A stretch of 64,000 nucleotides of DNA from assembly GCF_022429565.1 (NCBI RefSeq), contig NZ_CP092487.1:1878001-1942000 (forward strand), given 5' to 3'. Origin of the DNA: Lutibacter sp. A64 (lineage in GTDB: Bacteria; Bacteroidota; Bacteroidia; Flavobacteriales; Flavobacteriaceae). The notes under the pieces are model-generated. The model ran no database searches. It was not told the origin of the DNA and was given only the letters and a program-made list of their open reading frames with translations. This document shows positions 1 through 8,719 of the stretch, piece after piece; position 1 is the stretch's first letter, and each line of letters starts with the position of its first letter. The translations under genes and the position numbers were made by a program.

Positions 1-46
1 TTCCTGCCGAAATTTATCTTGAGCGAAGTCGAGAGGCTGGAATGAC
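1..46. repeat. Palindromic intergenic repeat, possibly cut by window edge
   Basis: Outer arms TTCCTGCC and GGCTGGAATGACA enclose an inner TTGAGCGAAGTCGA segment. The outer part matches the ATTCCTG...CAGGAATGACA palindromes at 36417, 43676 and 44031, and the inner part matches decayed copies near 42556 and 44105. Confidence 0.6.
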
Positions 47-69
47 AAGAATACTAAAATTTATATCTT

Positions 70-1203
70 ATGAAATATTCTACTTTATTTTTCAGCTTTA
101 TAGTAATGCTACTAATTTCTTGTAAAGAAAAACCTTCAGAAAAATTAGCTATGCAAATGGTAAATAATACTCATTCTTCTTTTGAAGTAGAAACCATTGT
201 TAGTGATATGGATATTCCTTGGAGTATGGCTTTTTTACCTGATAATTCTCTATTAATTACAGAATTAAAAGGTGAATTAATTCATTTTAAAAACGGTGTA
301 AAAACTAGTATTAAAAATGTACCAGAAGTTTTTGCTAGAGGTCAAGGTGGTTTATTAGATATTGAATTAGATCCAAATTATAGCAAAAATGGTTGGTTGT
401 ATTTATCATACGCTTCAAACATAGAAAACGATGGTAATGGTGGAAATACAACTATTATGAGAGCAAAATTAAAAGATGGTGCTCTAACTGAAACCAAAGT
501 ATTATACAAAGCTACTCCAAACACAAAAAGCGGAACACATTTTGGATCTCGCATAGAATTTGACAAAGATGGTTATTTATATTTTTCAATTGGGGATCGT
601 TATGTTAGAGATGAAAATCCACAAGATATTACTAAAGATGCCGGAAAAATTTATAGAATAAACAGTGATGGTACAATTCCAACAGACAACCCTTTTTACA
701 ATACAAAAAATGCTAAAAAGGCAATCTATTCTTACGGACATAGAAATCCACAAGGAATGGCAATGCATCCGGTAACTGGTGAAATTTGGATACACGAACA
801 CGGTCCAAAAGGTGGTGATGAAATAAATATTATAAAAGCTGGTAAAAATTATGGATGGCCAAAAGCATCTTTTGGAGTTAATTACAGCGGTACAAAATTT
901 ACTGATAAAACTTCTATTAAAGGAATGGAAAACCCTATTCACCATTGGACTCCTTCTATTGCGCCAAGCGGAATGACATTTGTTACAAGCGATAAATATC
1001 CAAACTGGAAAGGAAATGTACTGGTCGGTTCTTTAAAATTTCAATATATAAGTCGTTGTGTTATAGAAAACAATAAAGTAGTAAAAGAAGAAAAATTACT
1101 AGAAAATATTGGTCGTGTACGTTGTGTACGTCAAGCTCCTGATGGTTATATTTACGTGGCTGTCCAAAATTTAGGAATTGTACGTTTAACACCATCACTT
1201 TAA
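70..1203 (+). CDS. PQQ-dependent sugar dehydrogenase, lipoprotein
   Basis: This 377-residue protein belongs to the glucose/sorbosone dehydrogenase (YliI-like aldose dehydrogenase) family, six-bladed propellers that oxidise sugars with PQQ outside the cytoplasm. It begins with a lipoprotein signal ending LLISC (Cys18), so it should be membrane-anchored. Family signatures are visible: a GTHFGSRIEFDKDG segment carrying the likely catalytic His, GHRNPQGM, and the HEHGPKGGDEIN metal/PQQ-proximal motif followed by NYGWP. The length is normal for the family. The downstream kinase gene starts only 10 bases after the stop, so the two may be cotranscribed. The exact sugar substrate cannot be told. No upstream promoter is visible before the window-edge repeat. 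Confidence 0.85.
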   Translation: MKYSTLFFSFIVMLLISCKEKPSEKLAMQMVNNTHSSFEVETIVSDMDIPWSMAFLPDNSLLITELKGELIHFKNGVKTSIKNVPEVFARGQGGLLDIELDPNYSKNGWLYLSYASNIENDGNGGNTTIMRAKLKDGALTETKVLYKATPNTKSGTHFGSRIEFDKDGYLYFSIGDRYVRDENPQDITKDAGKIYRINSDGTIPTDNPFYNTKNAKKAIYSYGHRNPQGMAMHPVTGEIWIHEHGPKGGDEINIIKAGKNYGWPKASFGVNYSGTKFTDKTSIKGMENPIHHWTPSIAPSGMTFVTSDKYPNWKGNVLVGSLKFQYISRCVIENNKVVKEEKLLENIGRVRCVRQAPDGYIYVAVQNLGIVRLTPSL

Positions 1204-1213
1204 AAAATTATTA

Positions 1214-2191
1214 ATGACAGATTTTCCAGTTTCAGCCTCAACACTTTCTGAAAATCATCTAGGTAAATTTGTAATAGAAAACTATAATTTACCTACAAAT
1301 AGTACTTGTAAACTATATAGAACAGGTATTAACCATACATATTTTATCACAACTAATAACACCAAATACGCGTTAAGAGTTTACAGTTATAATTGGCGAA
1401 CTAAACAAGAAATTGAAGAAGAACTTGAACTTTTAAATAAATTAGCTACTCATAATTTAAGTGTTTCATTTCCTATTAAAGATAAAAAAAGAGAATTTAT
1501 TCAAAAAATAAACGCTCCTGAAGGCACTAGATATGCCGTACTATTTTCCTTTGCTGAAGGAAAAAAAATACGATTTATGACTCCTGAAACTTGTTTTAAA
1601 ATTGGTAACCTTATGGCGAGTTTTCATAAAATTACGCATAACAAAAACATAAATCGTATTAATTATACTACAGAAACATTGGTTAAATTACCTTATAAAT
1701 ACGCTTGTAATTATTTTTCTGAAGCATTACCAGAAATGAAATTTATAAAAGAACATGGAAACTTAATTAGTGAAATTTTTAAACAAGTTGACACAACTCA
1801 AATTAAAAGTGGAATTGTACATTTAGACATTTGGTATGATAATATGAATATTACAAATGAAAATGAAATTACCATATTTGATTTTGATTTTTGTGGAAAT
1901 GGTTGGTTACTATTTGACGTGGCATACTTTACAAATCAACTTTTTAATATTGAAACTGATAAAAAAGATTACGAACTTAAATTAAAGCATTTTTTAGAGG
2001 GATATCAAAACATTTTAACTCTAACAAATACTGAATTAACATTACTTCCAAGCGCTGCAGTAGCAACACAATTATTTTATTTAGGCGTACAATCTCAACG
2101 GTTTGACTGGTCTAATATATTTTTAACAGAAAATTATTTAAAAATGTATGTTAACCGTATAAAATCTTGGATTAATTATTCTAAACAATAA
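1214..2191 (+). CDS. APH-fold phosphotransferase (kinase)
   Basis: This 325-residue cytoplasmic protein belongs to the aminoglycoside phosphotransferase/choline kinase superfamily. The catalytic loop HLDIWYDNMN (His203, Asp205, Asn210) and the metal-binding FDFDF segment with Asp223 are both present, so it should be an active ATP-dependent small-molecule or protein kinase. It resembles the 'phosphotransferase' group near homoserine kinase II and SrkA rather than a true aminoglycoside resistance enzyme. Substrate unknown. It follows the sugar dehydrogenase by 10 bases. Sugar phosphorylation would fit that context but is only an inference. Confidence 0.8.
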   Translation: MTDFPVSASTLSENHLGKFVIENYNLPTNSTCKLYRTGINHTYFITTNNTKYALRVYSYNWRTKQEIEEELELLNKLATHNLSVSFPIKDKKREFIQKINAPEGTRYAVLFSFAEGKKIRFMTPETCFKIGNLMASFHKITHNKNINRINYTTETLVKLPYKYACNYFSEALPEMKFIKEHGNLISEIFKQVDTTQIKSGIVHLDIWYDNMNITNENEITIFDFDFCGNGWLLFDVAYFTNQLFNIETDKKDYELKLKHFLEGYQNILTLTNTELTLLPSAAVATQLFYLGVQSQRFDWSNIFLTENYLKMYVNRIKSWINYSKQ

Positions 2192-2235
2192 AGAAAATAT
2201 TAACAGTTTGTAATATAAAATAGGCTTAATTTATT

Positions 2236-2243
2236 TATTTTTG
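2236..2243 (+). promoter_or_regulatory. Bacteroidota -7 box for GH95 gene
   Basis: TATTTTTG fits the TAnnTTTG consensus 20 bases before the start codon. A TTTG at 2207-2210 lies 25 bases upstream, somewhat far for a -33 box. Confidence 0.4.
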
Positions 2244-2262
2244 GAATTCAAATTTTTTAAAT

Positions 2263-4614
2263 ATGAAGCCTCTTTCAAGACTCACATTATTCACTTTTAT
2301 TTTATTGTTAAACCTTCAAATAAATGGTCAAGAAAAAAAACCTTTAGAACTTTGGTATAACACACCTGCTGTTGATTGGATGACAGAAGCATTACCTATT
2401 GGAAATGGTTATATAGGCGCTATGATTTTTGGAGACCCAGAAGAAGAACACATTCAATTCTCTGAAGGAACCTTATGGTCTGGAGGACCAGATTCTAATC
2501 CAGATTATAATTTTGGAATCCAAAAAGATGCTCATAAAAACTTACCTAAAGTTAGAGCCTTATTAAAAGAAGGTGCATATAAAAAAGCTGATTCTTTAGT
2601 TAAAAAATCATTTGTTGGTAAAATAAATAAAGGTAAAAAATACACAGCTGAATTTGGAGATTATGGTTCTCAACAAACTATGGGAGATATTTTTGTAAAA
2701 GTAGCACATAAAAAAGGTGAAATTACAAATTACAAACGTAGCTTAGATATTAGTGAAGCCATAGCAAAAGTACAGTTTGAAGTAGATGGCACCACATATA
2801 ATCGTGAATTTTTTGGTAATTACCCTAAAAACCTAATGGTTTATCAATTTTCAAGTTCAGAAAAAACCGATTATGAAATTCGTTTTAAAACACCACATGC
2901 CTTAGTAAAAGAAAATTTCACTAACAGTACTTATAGTTTTCAAGGAAAAGTTCCAGATAACGGAATGGGGTTTGAAACTAAATTACATTTTAAAATTTCT
3001 GAAGGAACCTTAAGTTATAAAAATGGAATTATTTATATAAAAGGAGCAAAAGAAATTACCATTTTACATGCTGCTGCAACATCGTTTTCTTTAAAATACC
3101 CAAATTACAGTGGTACAAATTTTAAAGCGATTAATGCTAAAAATATAAAAAGTGGCGCTTCAGTTTCATACAACAATCTAAAAACTGAACACATAACAGA
3201 TTATACAAACTTATTTAATCGAGTTCAATTTAATCTAGAAGGAAATTCTTTTTCAGAATTACCAACAGATAAAAGATTAGAAAATTATTTTAAAACCAAA
3301 GATGCTGTTGGTATAGAGGTTTTATACTTTCAATATGCTCGTTATTTAATGATTTCTGGAAGTCGACCAAAAACAATGTCTATGAATTTACAGGGTAAAT
3401 GGAACAACTCTACAAGTGCTCCTTGGGCTGCAGATTATCATAGTAATATAAATTTACAAATGGTTTATTGGCCTGCTGAACTTACAAATTTATCGGAGTG
3501 CCACATGCCTTTTTTAAATTATATAGAAAGTCTTGTAGAACCAGGTAAATTGGCTTCAAAAGAATTTTTTAACACAAGAGGCTGGATGGTAAACACCATG
3601 TGTAATGCTTTCGGATATACATCACCAGGATGGGGAATTCCTTGGGGATTTTTTCCTGGAGGAGCAGGTTGGTTTTCTCAACATTTATGGGATCATTATG
3701 ATTTTACACAAGATTCTGAATTTTTGAAATCACAAGCATATCCAGTTATGAAAGAAGCTGCTTTATTTTGGATTGATTATTTAACTTTAGACGATCAAGG
3801 TAATATAGTTTCTACACCTTCATATTCACCTGAACATGGTGGAATTTCTAATGGAGCATCTATGGACCATCAAATTGCCTGGGATTTACTTAACAATTGT
3901 ATTAAAGCTGCAAAAGTTTTAAATATTGATGATGAATTTACAAAAAAGGCAAAGGAAGTTAGAGATGCTATTTTAAAACCTCAAATTGGTAGTTGGGGAC
4001 AATTACAAGAGTGGAATGAAGATGTTGATGACCCAAACAGCAAACACCGTCATATTTCACACCTATTCGCACTCTATCCTGGAAACCAAATATCTACAAC
4101 AAAAACGCCTAAATTGGCTGACGCAGCTAAAGTTACTTTAAATGCCAGAGGTGATAGTGGAACTGGATGGTCTTTAGGTTGGAAGGTCAATTTTTGGGCA
4201 CGACTAAAAGATGGAAACCGTGCTCATAAATTACTTCAAAATTTATTAAATCCTGTGTATTCAAAAGAAATTAGAATGGCAAATGGGGGTGGTACTTATC
4301 AAAACCTATTGTGTGCGCATCCGCCTTTCCAATTAGATGGAAACATGGGTGGTGCTGCTGGTATTGTAGAAATGCTACTACAATCTCAAACTGGTATTAT
4401 TGAGTTATTACCTGCACTACCAGATGCTTGGAAACAAGGTGAAGTTAAAGGACTAAAAACTAGAGGTGGTTTTCAAGTTGATATTGAATGGAAACAGGGA
4501 AAACTTACCAAATCCACAATTAAAGGAACACCAAATAAAAAAGGGACTTATAGCATTAAAAATGGTAAAACCAAAAAGTTTAAACTGAATAGCAAAGGTT
4601 ATTATAAAATCTAA
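2263..4614 (+). CDS. Glycoside hydrolase family 95 (alpha-L-fucosidase/galactosidase type)
   Basis: This 783-residue secreted or periplasmic enzyme has an N-terminal signal peptide (cleavage near INGQ). It covers the full GH95 layout: the N-terminal domain with the typical LWYNTPAVDWMTEALPIGNG opening, a linker, an alpha/alpha-barrel and a C-terminal beta domain. The GH95 inverting catalytic set is recognisable: Asn395 and Asn397 in HSNINLQ, the acid Glu524 in SPEHGG, and Asp692 in QLDGNMGG. It should release alpha-1,2-linked L-fucose or L-galactose from algal or animal glycans. It stands alone with its own -7 box and a strong terminator after it, with no SusCD pair nearby in the window. Confidence 0.93.
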   Translation: MKPLSRLTLFTFILLLNLQINGQEKKPLELWYNTPAVDWMTEALPIGNGYIGAMIFGDPEEEHIQFSEGTLWSGGPDSNPDYNFGIQKDAHKNLPKVRALLKEGAYKKADSLVKKSFVGKINKGKKYTAEFGDYGSQQTMGDIFVKVAHKKGEITNYKRSLDISEAIAKVQFEVDGTTYNREFFGNYPKNLMVYQFSSSEKTDYEIRFKTPHALVKENFTNSTYSFQGKVPDNGMGFETKLHFKISEGTLSYKNGIIYIKGAKEITILHAAATSFSLKYPNYSGTNFKAINAKNIKSGASVSYNNLKTEHITDYTNLFNRVQFNLEGNSFSELPTDKRLENYFKTKDAVGIEVLYFQYARYLMISGSRPKTMSMNLQGKWNNSTSAPWAADYHSNINLQMVYWPAELTNLSECHMPFLNYIESLVEPGKLASKEFFNTRGWMVNTMCNAFGYTSPGWGIPWGFFPGGAGWFSQHLWDHYDFTQDSEFLKSQAYPVMKEAALFWIDYLTLDDQGNIVSTPSYSPEHGGISNGASMDHQIAWDLLNNCIKAAKVLNIDDEFTKKAKEVRDAILKPQIGSWGQLQEWNEDVDDPNSKHRHISHLFALYPGNQISTTKTPKLADAAKVTLNARGDSGTGWSLGWKVNFWARLKDGNRAHKLLQNLLNPVYSKEIRMANGGGTYQNLLCAHPPFQLDGNMGGAAGIVEMLLQSQTGIIELLPALPDAWKQGEVKGLKTRGGFQVDIEWKQGKLTKSTIKGTPNKKGTYSIKNGKTKKFKLNSKGYYKI

Positions 4615-4628
4615 TAACTGTTATATAC

Positions 4629-4660
4629 AAGCAAAGCCGTTTTTTACAACGGCTTTGCTT
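4629..4660. terminator. Bidirectional rho-independent terminator
   Basis: A 13-bp perfect stem (AAGCAAAGCCGTT / AACGGCTTTGCTT) with a 6-base loop and a following T-run sits between convergent genes (GH95 on plus, porin on minus). Confidence 0.9.
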
Positions 4661-4674
4661 TTTTAATTACTTTT

Positions 4675-5925
4675 TTATTTTGAAGAAAATAAAGTTGGTT
4701 TAAAAGTAAACATCATCCAAACCCAAGAATTATTTTCGTCTTTATCACCTCCTTTAATAATTTCCATAGAATCGGTAGCAAACATTTTAGAGTACCCAAC
4801 ATTAAACATAATGTCATCAGAAATTTTATAGCCTAGATTTAAATCTATTTCAGTACCTAAATTATTATCTTCTTTTGTAGTTCCATTATAAATATCAGCT
4901 GCAGATGAGAAGAAATGAGGAATTAACGCGGCAGAAAACTTATCTTTTTTATAAGAAAAAGCTACATTAACATCAACTAAACCCACAGAGTTTAAATGAT
5001 TTCCAACATAAAAATAATCCATCCAACCGTTAAATTTATGGTTTGTACCAAACAGAGGATTGAACGATTTAACATCTGAAGAAGTGTCGTTTGTATCCTT
5101 ACCAGATAGCATTTCAATTCCAGCACCAATAGCAAATTCTGAAGAAATTTTATAATTTAAATTAACTCCAACATAATTAGCAGAAACATCATTTCCTTTT
5201 AAACTTCCCCCTTGTAAATAAGCAGAAAGATCTGCTCCAAAATCACCTTCGAAATAGGTTAATCTTGTACCTAAAGTTTGAGAATAATCTACTGTTTGAT
5301 CACCAGATTCTAAATATTCAACTCCATTATTTAATGCTAAAAGACTAATGCCTAAATTAGTTACATTTGTATGAAACCAAGCGTATTGAAATGTTTTATA
5401 ACCCGCAATATTACTGTATAAATTGTCGATGCCAGACTGACTATCAGCATTTAAAGCAAAACCTAAATCTAATTTACTTTTTTCCGATAATTTAAATTTT
5501 GCTAGCATAGCATCGTGGCTTCTTGCTTGTTGTGCCCACCCCACATTTCCAAAAATTCTACTATCGTCGTATACAATTTCTTGACGTCCTAATTTTAAAG
5601 AAAAATTTTCAGATAATAATACTTCTGCCCAGGCTTCGTGTAACATAGTAGCATTATCATCGGCACCTAAAGTACTAATGTCTCCCCAAACTCTTACATT
5701 TTGCAAAGAAACGCCTAACTTTATTTTATCTTGTGTAAAACTAAAATTTAAACGTGTACGCTGCGATACAAAATTTGCACCATCTGCATCGGTTTGCATT
5801 AAAGTCCCAAAACCGTGTTTGTTTTCAAAACGAGGTCGTAATTCAGCTGATAAATCAAACTGTTGAGCTGTTAAATTAGTTACTATAAAAGTTACTAAAA
5901 GAGTTAAAATTAATAATTTTCTCAT
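4675..5925 (-). CDS. Outer-membrane porin of the alginate-export type
   Basis: This 416-residue protein has a Sec signal peptide ending NLTAQQ followed by amphipathic, beta-rich sequence throughout. The segments ELRPRFENKHG, SQRTRLNFSF, LKLGRQEIVYDD and the aromatic C-terminal strand match outer-membrane beta-barrels annotated as alginate export or porin in Flavobacteria. It is the last minus-strand gene downstream of the denitrification block, separated from norF by 115 bases that hold an FNR-type site. A role in passing nitrite, nitrate or small anions is inferred from context; the true solute is unknown. Confidence 0.7.
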   Translation of the reverse strand: MRKLLILTLLVTFIVTNLTAQQFDLSAELRPRFENKHGFGTLMQTDADGANFVSQRTRLNFSFTQDKIKLGVSLQNVRVWGDISTLGADDNATMLHEAWAEVLLSENFSLKLGRQEIVYDDSRIFGNVGWAQQARSHDAMLAKFKLSEKSKLDLGFALNADSQSGIDNLYSNIAGYKTFQYAWFHTNVTNLGISLLALNNGVEYLESGDQTVDYSQTLGTRLTYFEGDFGADLSAYLQGGSLKGNDVSANYVGVNLNYKISSEFAIGAGIEMLSGKDTNDTSSDVKSFNPLFGTNHKFNGWMDYFYVGNHLNSVGLVDVNVAFSYKKDKFSAALIPHFFSSAADIYNGTTKEDNNLGTEIDLNLGYKISDDIMFNVGYSKMFATDSMEIIKGGDKDENNSWVWMMFTFKPTLFSSK

Positions 5926-5985
5926 TGGTTTTTGTTTTAATTACATTCTTTCAAACATTTAAAGATCTTTTAATCTTTTAAAATA

Positions 5986-6029
5986 CTAAAATACAGTCAT
6001 AAATCATATAAAACACTGATTTTTATCAA
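5986..6029 (-). promoter_or_regulatory. FNR/DNR-type site and -7-like box of the porin gene
   Basis: CTGAT-TTTT-ATCAA at 6016-6029 matches 9 of 10 fixed positions of TTGAT-N4-ATCAA. A -7-like element on the minus strand (TATTTTAG, one mismatch to TAnnTTTG) lies at 5986-5993. The spacing between them (36.5 bases from site centre to the last base of the box) is nearly the same as in the norC promoter (35.5). Confidence 0.5.
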
Positions 6030-6040
6030 TTTATTAAAAA

Positions 6041-6286
6041 TTATAAAATTAAGAGACTTATTATTAAAAAGAGTAACACACAAAATAACAGTGCAATTTT
6101 CCAAAACAAATGAGCTTTTCGTACTTCCATAAAATAAAATGAAACTCCATAAAACTTAACAACTGCAATACCTAAAATAAGTAGTGCAGCAGATTTAATG
6201 CTTAAGGCCGTGTTAGAAATCAAGGCAGTAGTAATTGTAAGTAAAATGAGTACAACCCAAACTTGTAAAAATATTTTATTTGTCAT
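6041..6286 (-). CDS. norF: NorF-like small membrane protein (cytochrome c oxidase subunit IV family)
   Basis: This 81-residue protein is almost wholly hydrophobic and has about three membrane helices; the segment FYGVSFYFMEVRKAHLFWK is typical of the prokaryotic COX4/NorF family. It starts 4 bases after the stop of the NorE-like gene, the usual norEF arrangement. NorEF proteins support full NO reductase activity but their biochemical role is not settled. The call rests on size, topology and neighbours; as an isolated sequence it could equally be a haem-copper oxidase subunit IV. Confidence 0.7.
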   Translation of the reverse strand: MTNKIFLQVWVVLILLTITTALISNTALSIKSAALLILGIAVVKFYGVSFYFMEVRKAHLFWKIALLFCVLLFLIISLLIL

Positions 6287-6290
6287 TATA

Positions 6291-6872
6291 TTAAAAAATT
6301 AAATAAATTATAGGAAACAATAGCAACCAAATTAAATCGCACATATGCCAAAATGAAGCACTTGCTTCAAAATCTTCAACAGAAGTGGTTATTTTTTCTT
6401 TTTTTAAACCTCTATAAACACTGATTAAAATTACCAAACCAACAATTACATGGATCACATGAAATAATGTTAGCATCCAATAAAATGAAAAAAAGGTGTT
6501 GTAGTTTATAGTATAACCACCATCAATCTTAAGGTAATATTCAACAGACTTTAATATTAAAAATAAAAGTCCACCTAATAATGTCAACTTTAAAAATAAA
6601 ATCGTTTTTTTAATGTTAGCTTCTTTATAGCTTTGCACAGATTTTGCCATAAAAAAACCGCTTGTAAGTAAAAAGATAGTATTAACAGTTCCAAAAGTTG
6701 TGTTTAGCAACAACCTTGAATTATGAAAAACTTCGGGTTCATCTTTACTATAATAAACCATAGCAATTAATGCCATACCAAAAGTAAATAGTTCTAAATA
6801 AATTATAATCCACATAAGAATTCCACCTGGTGGATAGTATAAATTTTTATGATTTGTTGTTTGTGTTTGCAT
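6291..6872 (-). CDS. norE: NorE-like cytochrome c oxidase subunit III family protein
   Basis: A 193-residue integral membrane protein with about five helices. It carries subunit III features such as PPGGILMWIIIYLELFTFGMALI near the N-terminus, a long FHVIHVIVGLVILI helix and the final SASFWHMCDLIWLLLFPIIYLIF helix. Subunit III homologues of about 190 residues in denitrification clusters are NorE. No subunit I or II of an aerobic oxidase is nearby, which favours NorE over a terminal oxidase part. It is separated from the DUF438 gene by 113 bases containing a palindromic repeat. Confidence 0.78.
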   Translation of the reverse strand: MQTQTTNHKNLYYPPGGILMWIIIYLELFTFGMALIAMVYYSKDEPEVFHNSRLLLNTTFGTVNTIFLLTSGFFMAKSVQSYKEANIKKTILFLKLTLLGGLLFLILKSVEYYLKIDGGYTINYNTFFSFYWMLTLFHVIHVIVGLVILISVYRGLKKEKITTSVEDFEASASFWHMCDLIWLLLFPIIYLIF

Positions 6873-6942
6873 ATCTTGAAATATAAAATTTTGTCAACCT
6901 AGTTTATTTAAGGCTCTTATATTGTTGGAGTATCCGTGTAAT

Positions 6943-6970
6943 GAAATGCTGAAATAAATGCAGCATGACA
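6943..6970 (-). repeat. Palindromic repeat, family B copy 1
   Basis: Read on the minus strand it is TGTCATGCT...TTTCAGCATTTC, the same as the copy at 36489-36516 (GTCATGCT...TTTCAGCATCTC). ATGCT/AGCAT arms form the stem. It fills the gap between norE and the DUF438 gene. Confidence 0.6.
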
Positions 6971-6985
6971 GTTTAAATACTTCAA

Positions 6986-7963
6986 TTAATCCCAATCTAA
7001 CAATCTTTTTTGCCCTTCTAACTTTTTAATATCTGTAATATCTTGTGACATTTCTATTACACCTTTGTATTGTTTATTAGCATCTCTAATTGCAAAATAA
7101 CGAACGTGAATATCCTGCCCTTTAAAGTTGAACCAAAACTCAGCAACATCTTTTGTGCCGGCTTTAAATTCTTCAACAATACGTAATACCATATCCACAC
7201 TTTTTGGCGGATGGCAAAACTTTACTTCTCTTCCAATAATACCTTTACTTCTAGGAAATACACGATCGTCTCCCCTATTGTAAAAAATAACTCTATCATT
7301 TTCATCCACGTAAGTAATATCTACAGGTAAAAAACGCAGTAATAAATTTACTTGCTCTGGCGTCATATAACCTTCATCATAATGAAATGTATTTTCTAAT
7401 GAAAAAGACAATTCTCGCTGTTTAAAATCTTTACTTGGATGTACATAAGCTTCCTTTTCAATTGCAGGATATGGAGTTGGTTTCTTTGCTAACATCCAGC
7501 CAATTTCTTCATCACCTACATAAAATTCTTTCCATTCTTCTTCACTTAATAAATCCATAGCTTTTGGGAATAAACGCATGTCTTCAATAGACATTAAACG
7601 TTTAATCCCTTCAATTAAATAAGGAATATTTGCTATAATTTTGGTCGTATTTTTTTCTGAATTATAGGTGTTTAATAAACGAATTTGATCACGTAAATTA
7701 TCATGAAAAGACCACATTCCTTGACTTGGGCCTTCCCATCCGTGTTTTTCTAAATAAGGAAATAATTGATTTTCTTTACGAGCAAAGCGTTTTTCTATAG
7801 TTGATAAATGATTAAAAATATTGAAATATTTTTGAAAATCAGCTACTGGATCTACTTCGTACAATTCTAATAATAAATCTTGTATTAAGGCACTTTCTTG
7901 GTAATAAACTTTTACAGGATGCCCTTCTGGTAGTTTTTCAACTGTTGGTAAAAATGCATTCAT
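6986..7963 (-). CDS. DUF438/hemerythrin-like protein with C-terminal PAS domain
   Basis: This 325-residue cytoplasmic protein has an N-terminal helical DUF438/hemerythrin-like region (roughly 1-170, His- and Glu-rich, with WSFHDNLRDQIRLL). After a linker comes a PAS sensor domain (about 205-315) running from LLRFLPVDITYVDENDRVIFYN to GVIEMSQDITDIKKLE. Its ATG overlaps the ric stop codon by one base (TAATG), so translation of the two is coupled. PAS domains bind haem, flavin or small ligands, and the tight link with a di-iron repair protein in a NO-reducing cluster suggests a redox or NO sensor. There is no output domain after the PAS module, so how it would signal is unknown. Confidence 0.8.
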   Translation of the reverse strand: MNAFLPTVEKLPEGHPVKVYYQESALIQDLLLELYEVDPVADFQKYFNIFNHLSTIEKRFARKENQLFPYLEKHGWEGPSQGMWSFHDNLRDQIRLLNTYNSEKNTTKIIANIPYLIEGIKRLMSIEDMRLFPKAMDLLSEEEWKEFYVGDEEIGWMLAKKPTPYPAIEKEAYVHPSKDFKQRELSFSLENTFHYDEGYMTPEQVNLLLRFLPVDITYVDENDRVIFYNRGDDRVFPRSKGIIGREVKFCHPPKSVDMVLRIVEEFKAGTKDVAEFWFNFKGQDIHVRYFAIRDANKQYKGVIEMSQDITDIKKLEGQKRLLDWD

Positions 7964-8673
7964 TATTTAATAATATTTAAGGTCTTTGGTATAAGTACAT
8001 TTTTTTCAAAATGCATGTATTTATGAACTTCGTGTTCTAATTGTTTTAAATTTTTATACAAATATTTAAATGAATTACACCCATCACCTGGTACTTGATA
8101 ATTAGATGATAAACGTGAAATTTCTTTAAATGAATCTCCAATTAATTTTTGGGCAATTTCATTTCTTTCTACTGCTTTTTTAAAAACTTGTAATGTCTCT
8201 ATTGAAACCTCTTCAGATTTTGTACTTAATTCAACAATTTCATTAATAATTGGGCATAAACTCATAATTGAATTTCTAAAAGTTTCATTGATTAGCAATT
8301 CTACATTTTTGTACAAATCATTAATTTCAAAAAGCTCTTTATGCAATTCACCATGTACATTTGTAACCTTTTCAACATAAGGAGTTATTTCAAAAAAAGT
8401 ATCGCTAATTGTAGTGTGATAACCACCTTTTACTTCACTAATTAAAGTCGGAATATCCAGTTCTTCAATAGTAATACCTCCTGTAATATTTGTATTTACA
8501 ATTTCAATTTCTTCTTTTAAAATTTCAAATTCTACTCCACTTTCTTTACAAGCTTTTTCTAAAGTATCTCCTCCTCCACAACAAAAATCTATTTTGTATT
8601 TGCTAAAAACATGGTCTGATCCTACCTTTTTTGAAACCACTTCAGCTACAGTACTTTCTTTAGTTATTTCCAT
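7963..8673 (-). CDS. ric: Iron-sulfur cluster repair di-iron protein (RIC/ScdA/YtfE)
   Basis: This 236-residue protein carries the short ScdA N-terminal domain with the FCCGGG motif (Cys31, Cys32), then a hemerythrin-like four-helix domain. Candidate di-iron ligands are visible: His86 (GGYHTT), His107 and His111 (VHGELHKE), and a C-terminal LEHEVHKYMHFEKNVLIPK segment. RIC proteins restore Fe-S clusters damaged by NO and oxidants. Position inside the NO reductase block fits that job. It is probably expressed with norD upstream (46-base gap) and is coupled to the DUF438-PAS gene downstream. Confidence 0.93.
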   Translation of the reverse strand: MEITKESTVAEVVSKKVGSDHVFSKYKIDFCCGGGDTLEKACKESGVEFEILKEEIEIVNTNITGGITIEELDIPTLISEVKGGYHTTISDTFFEITPYVEKVTNVHGELHKELFEINDLYKNVELLINETFRNSIMSLCPIINEIVELSTKSEEVSIETLQVFKKAVERNEIAQKLIGDSFKEISRLSSNYQVPGDGCNSFKYLYKNLKQLEHEVHKYMHFEKNVLIPKTLNIIK

Positions 8674-8719
8674 AATTATTTGTATTTTTTATCTATATTT
8701 TTTTATCTTTTTTCTAAAC

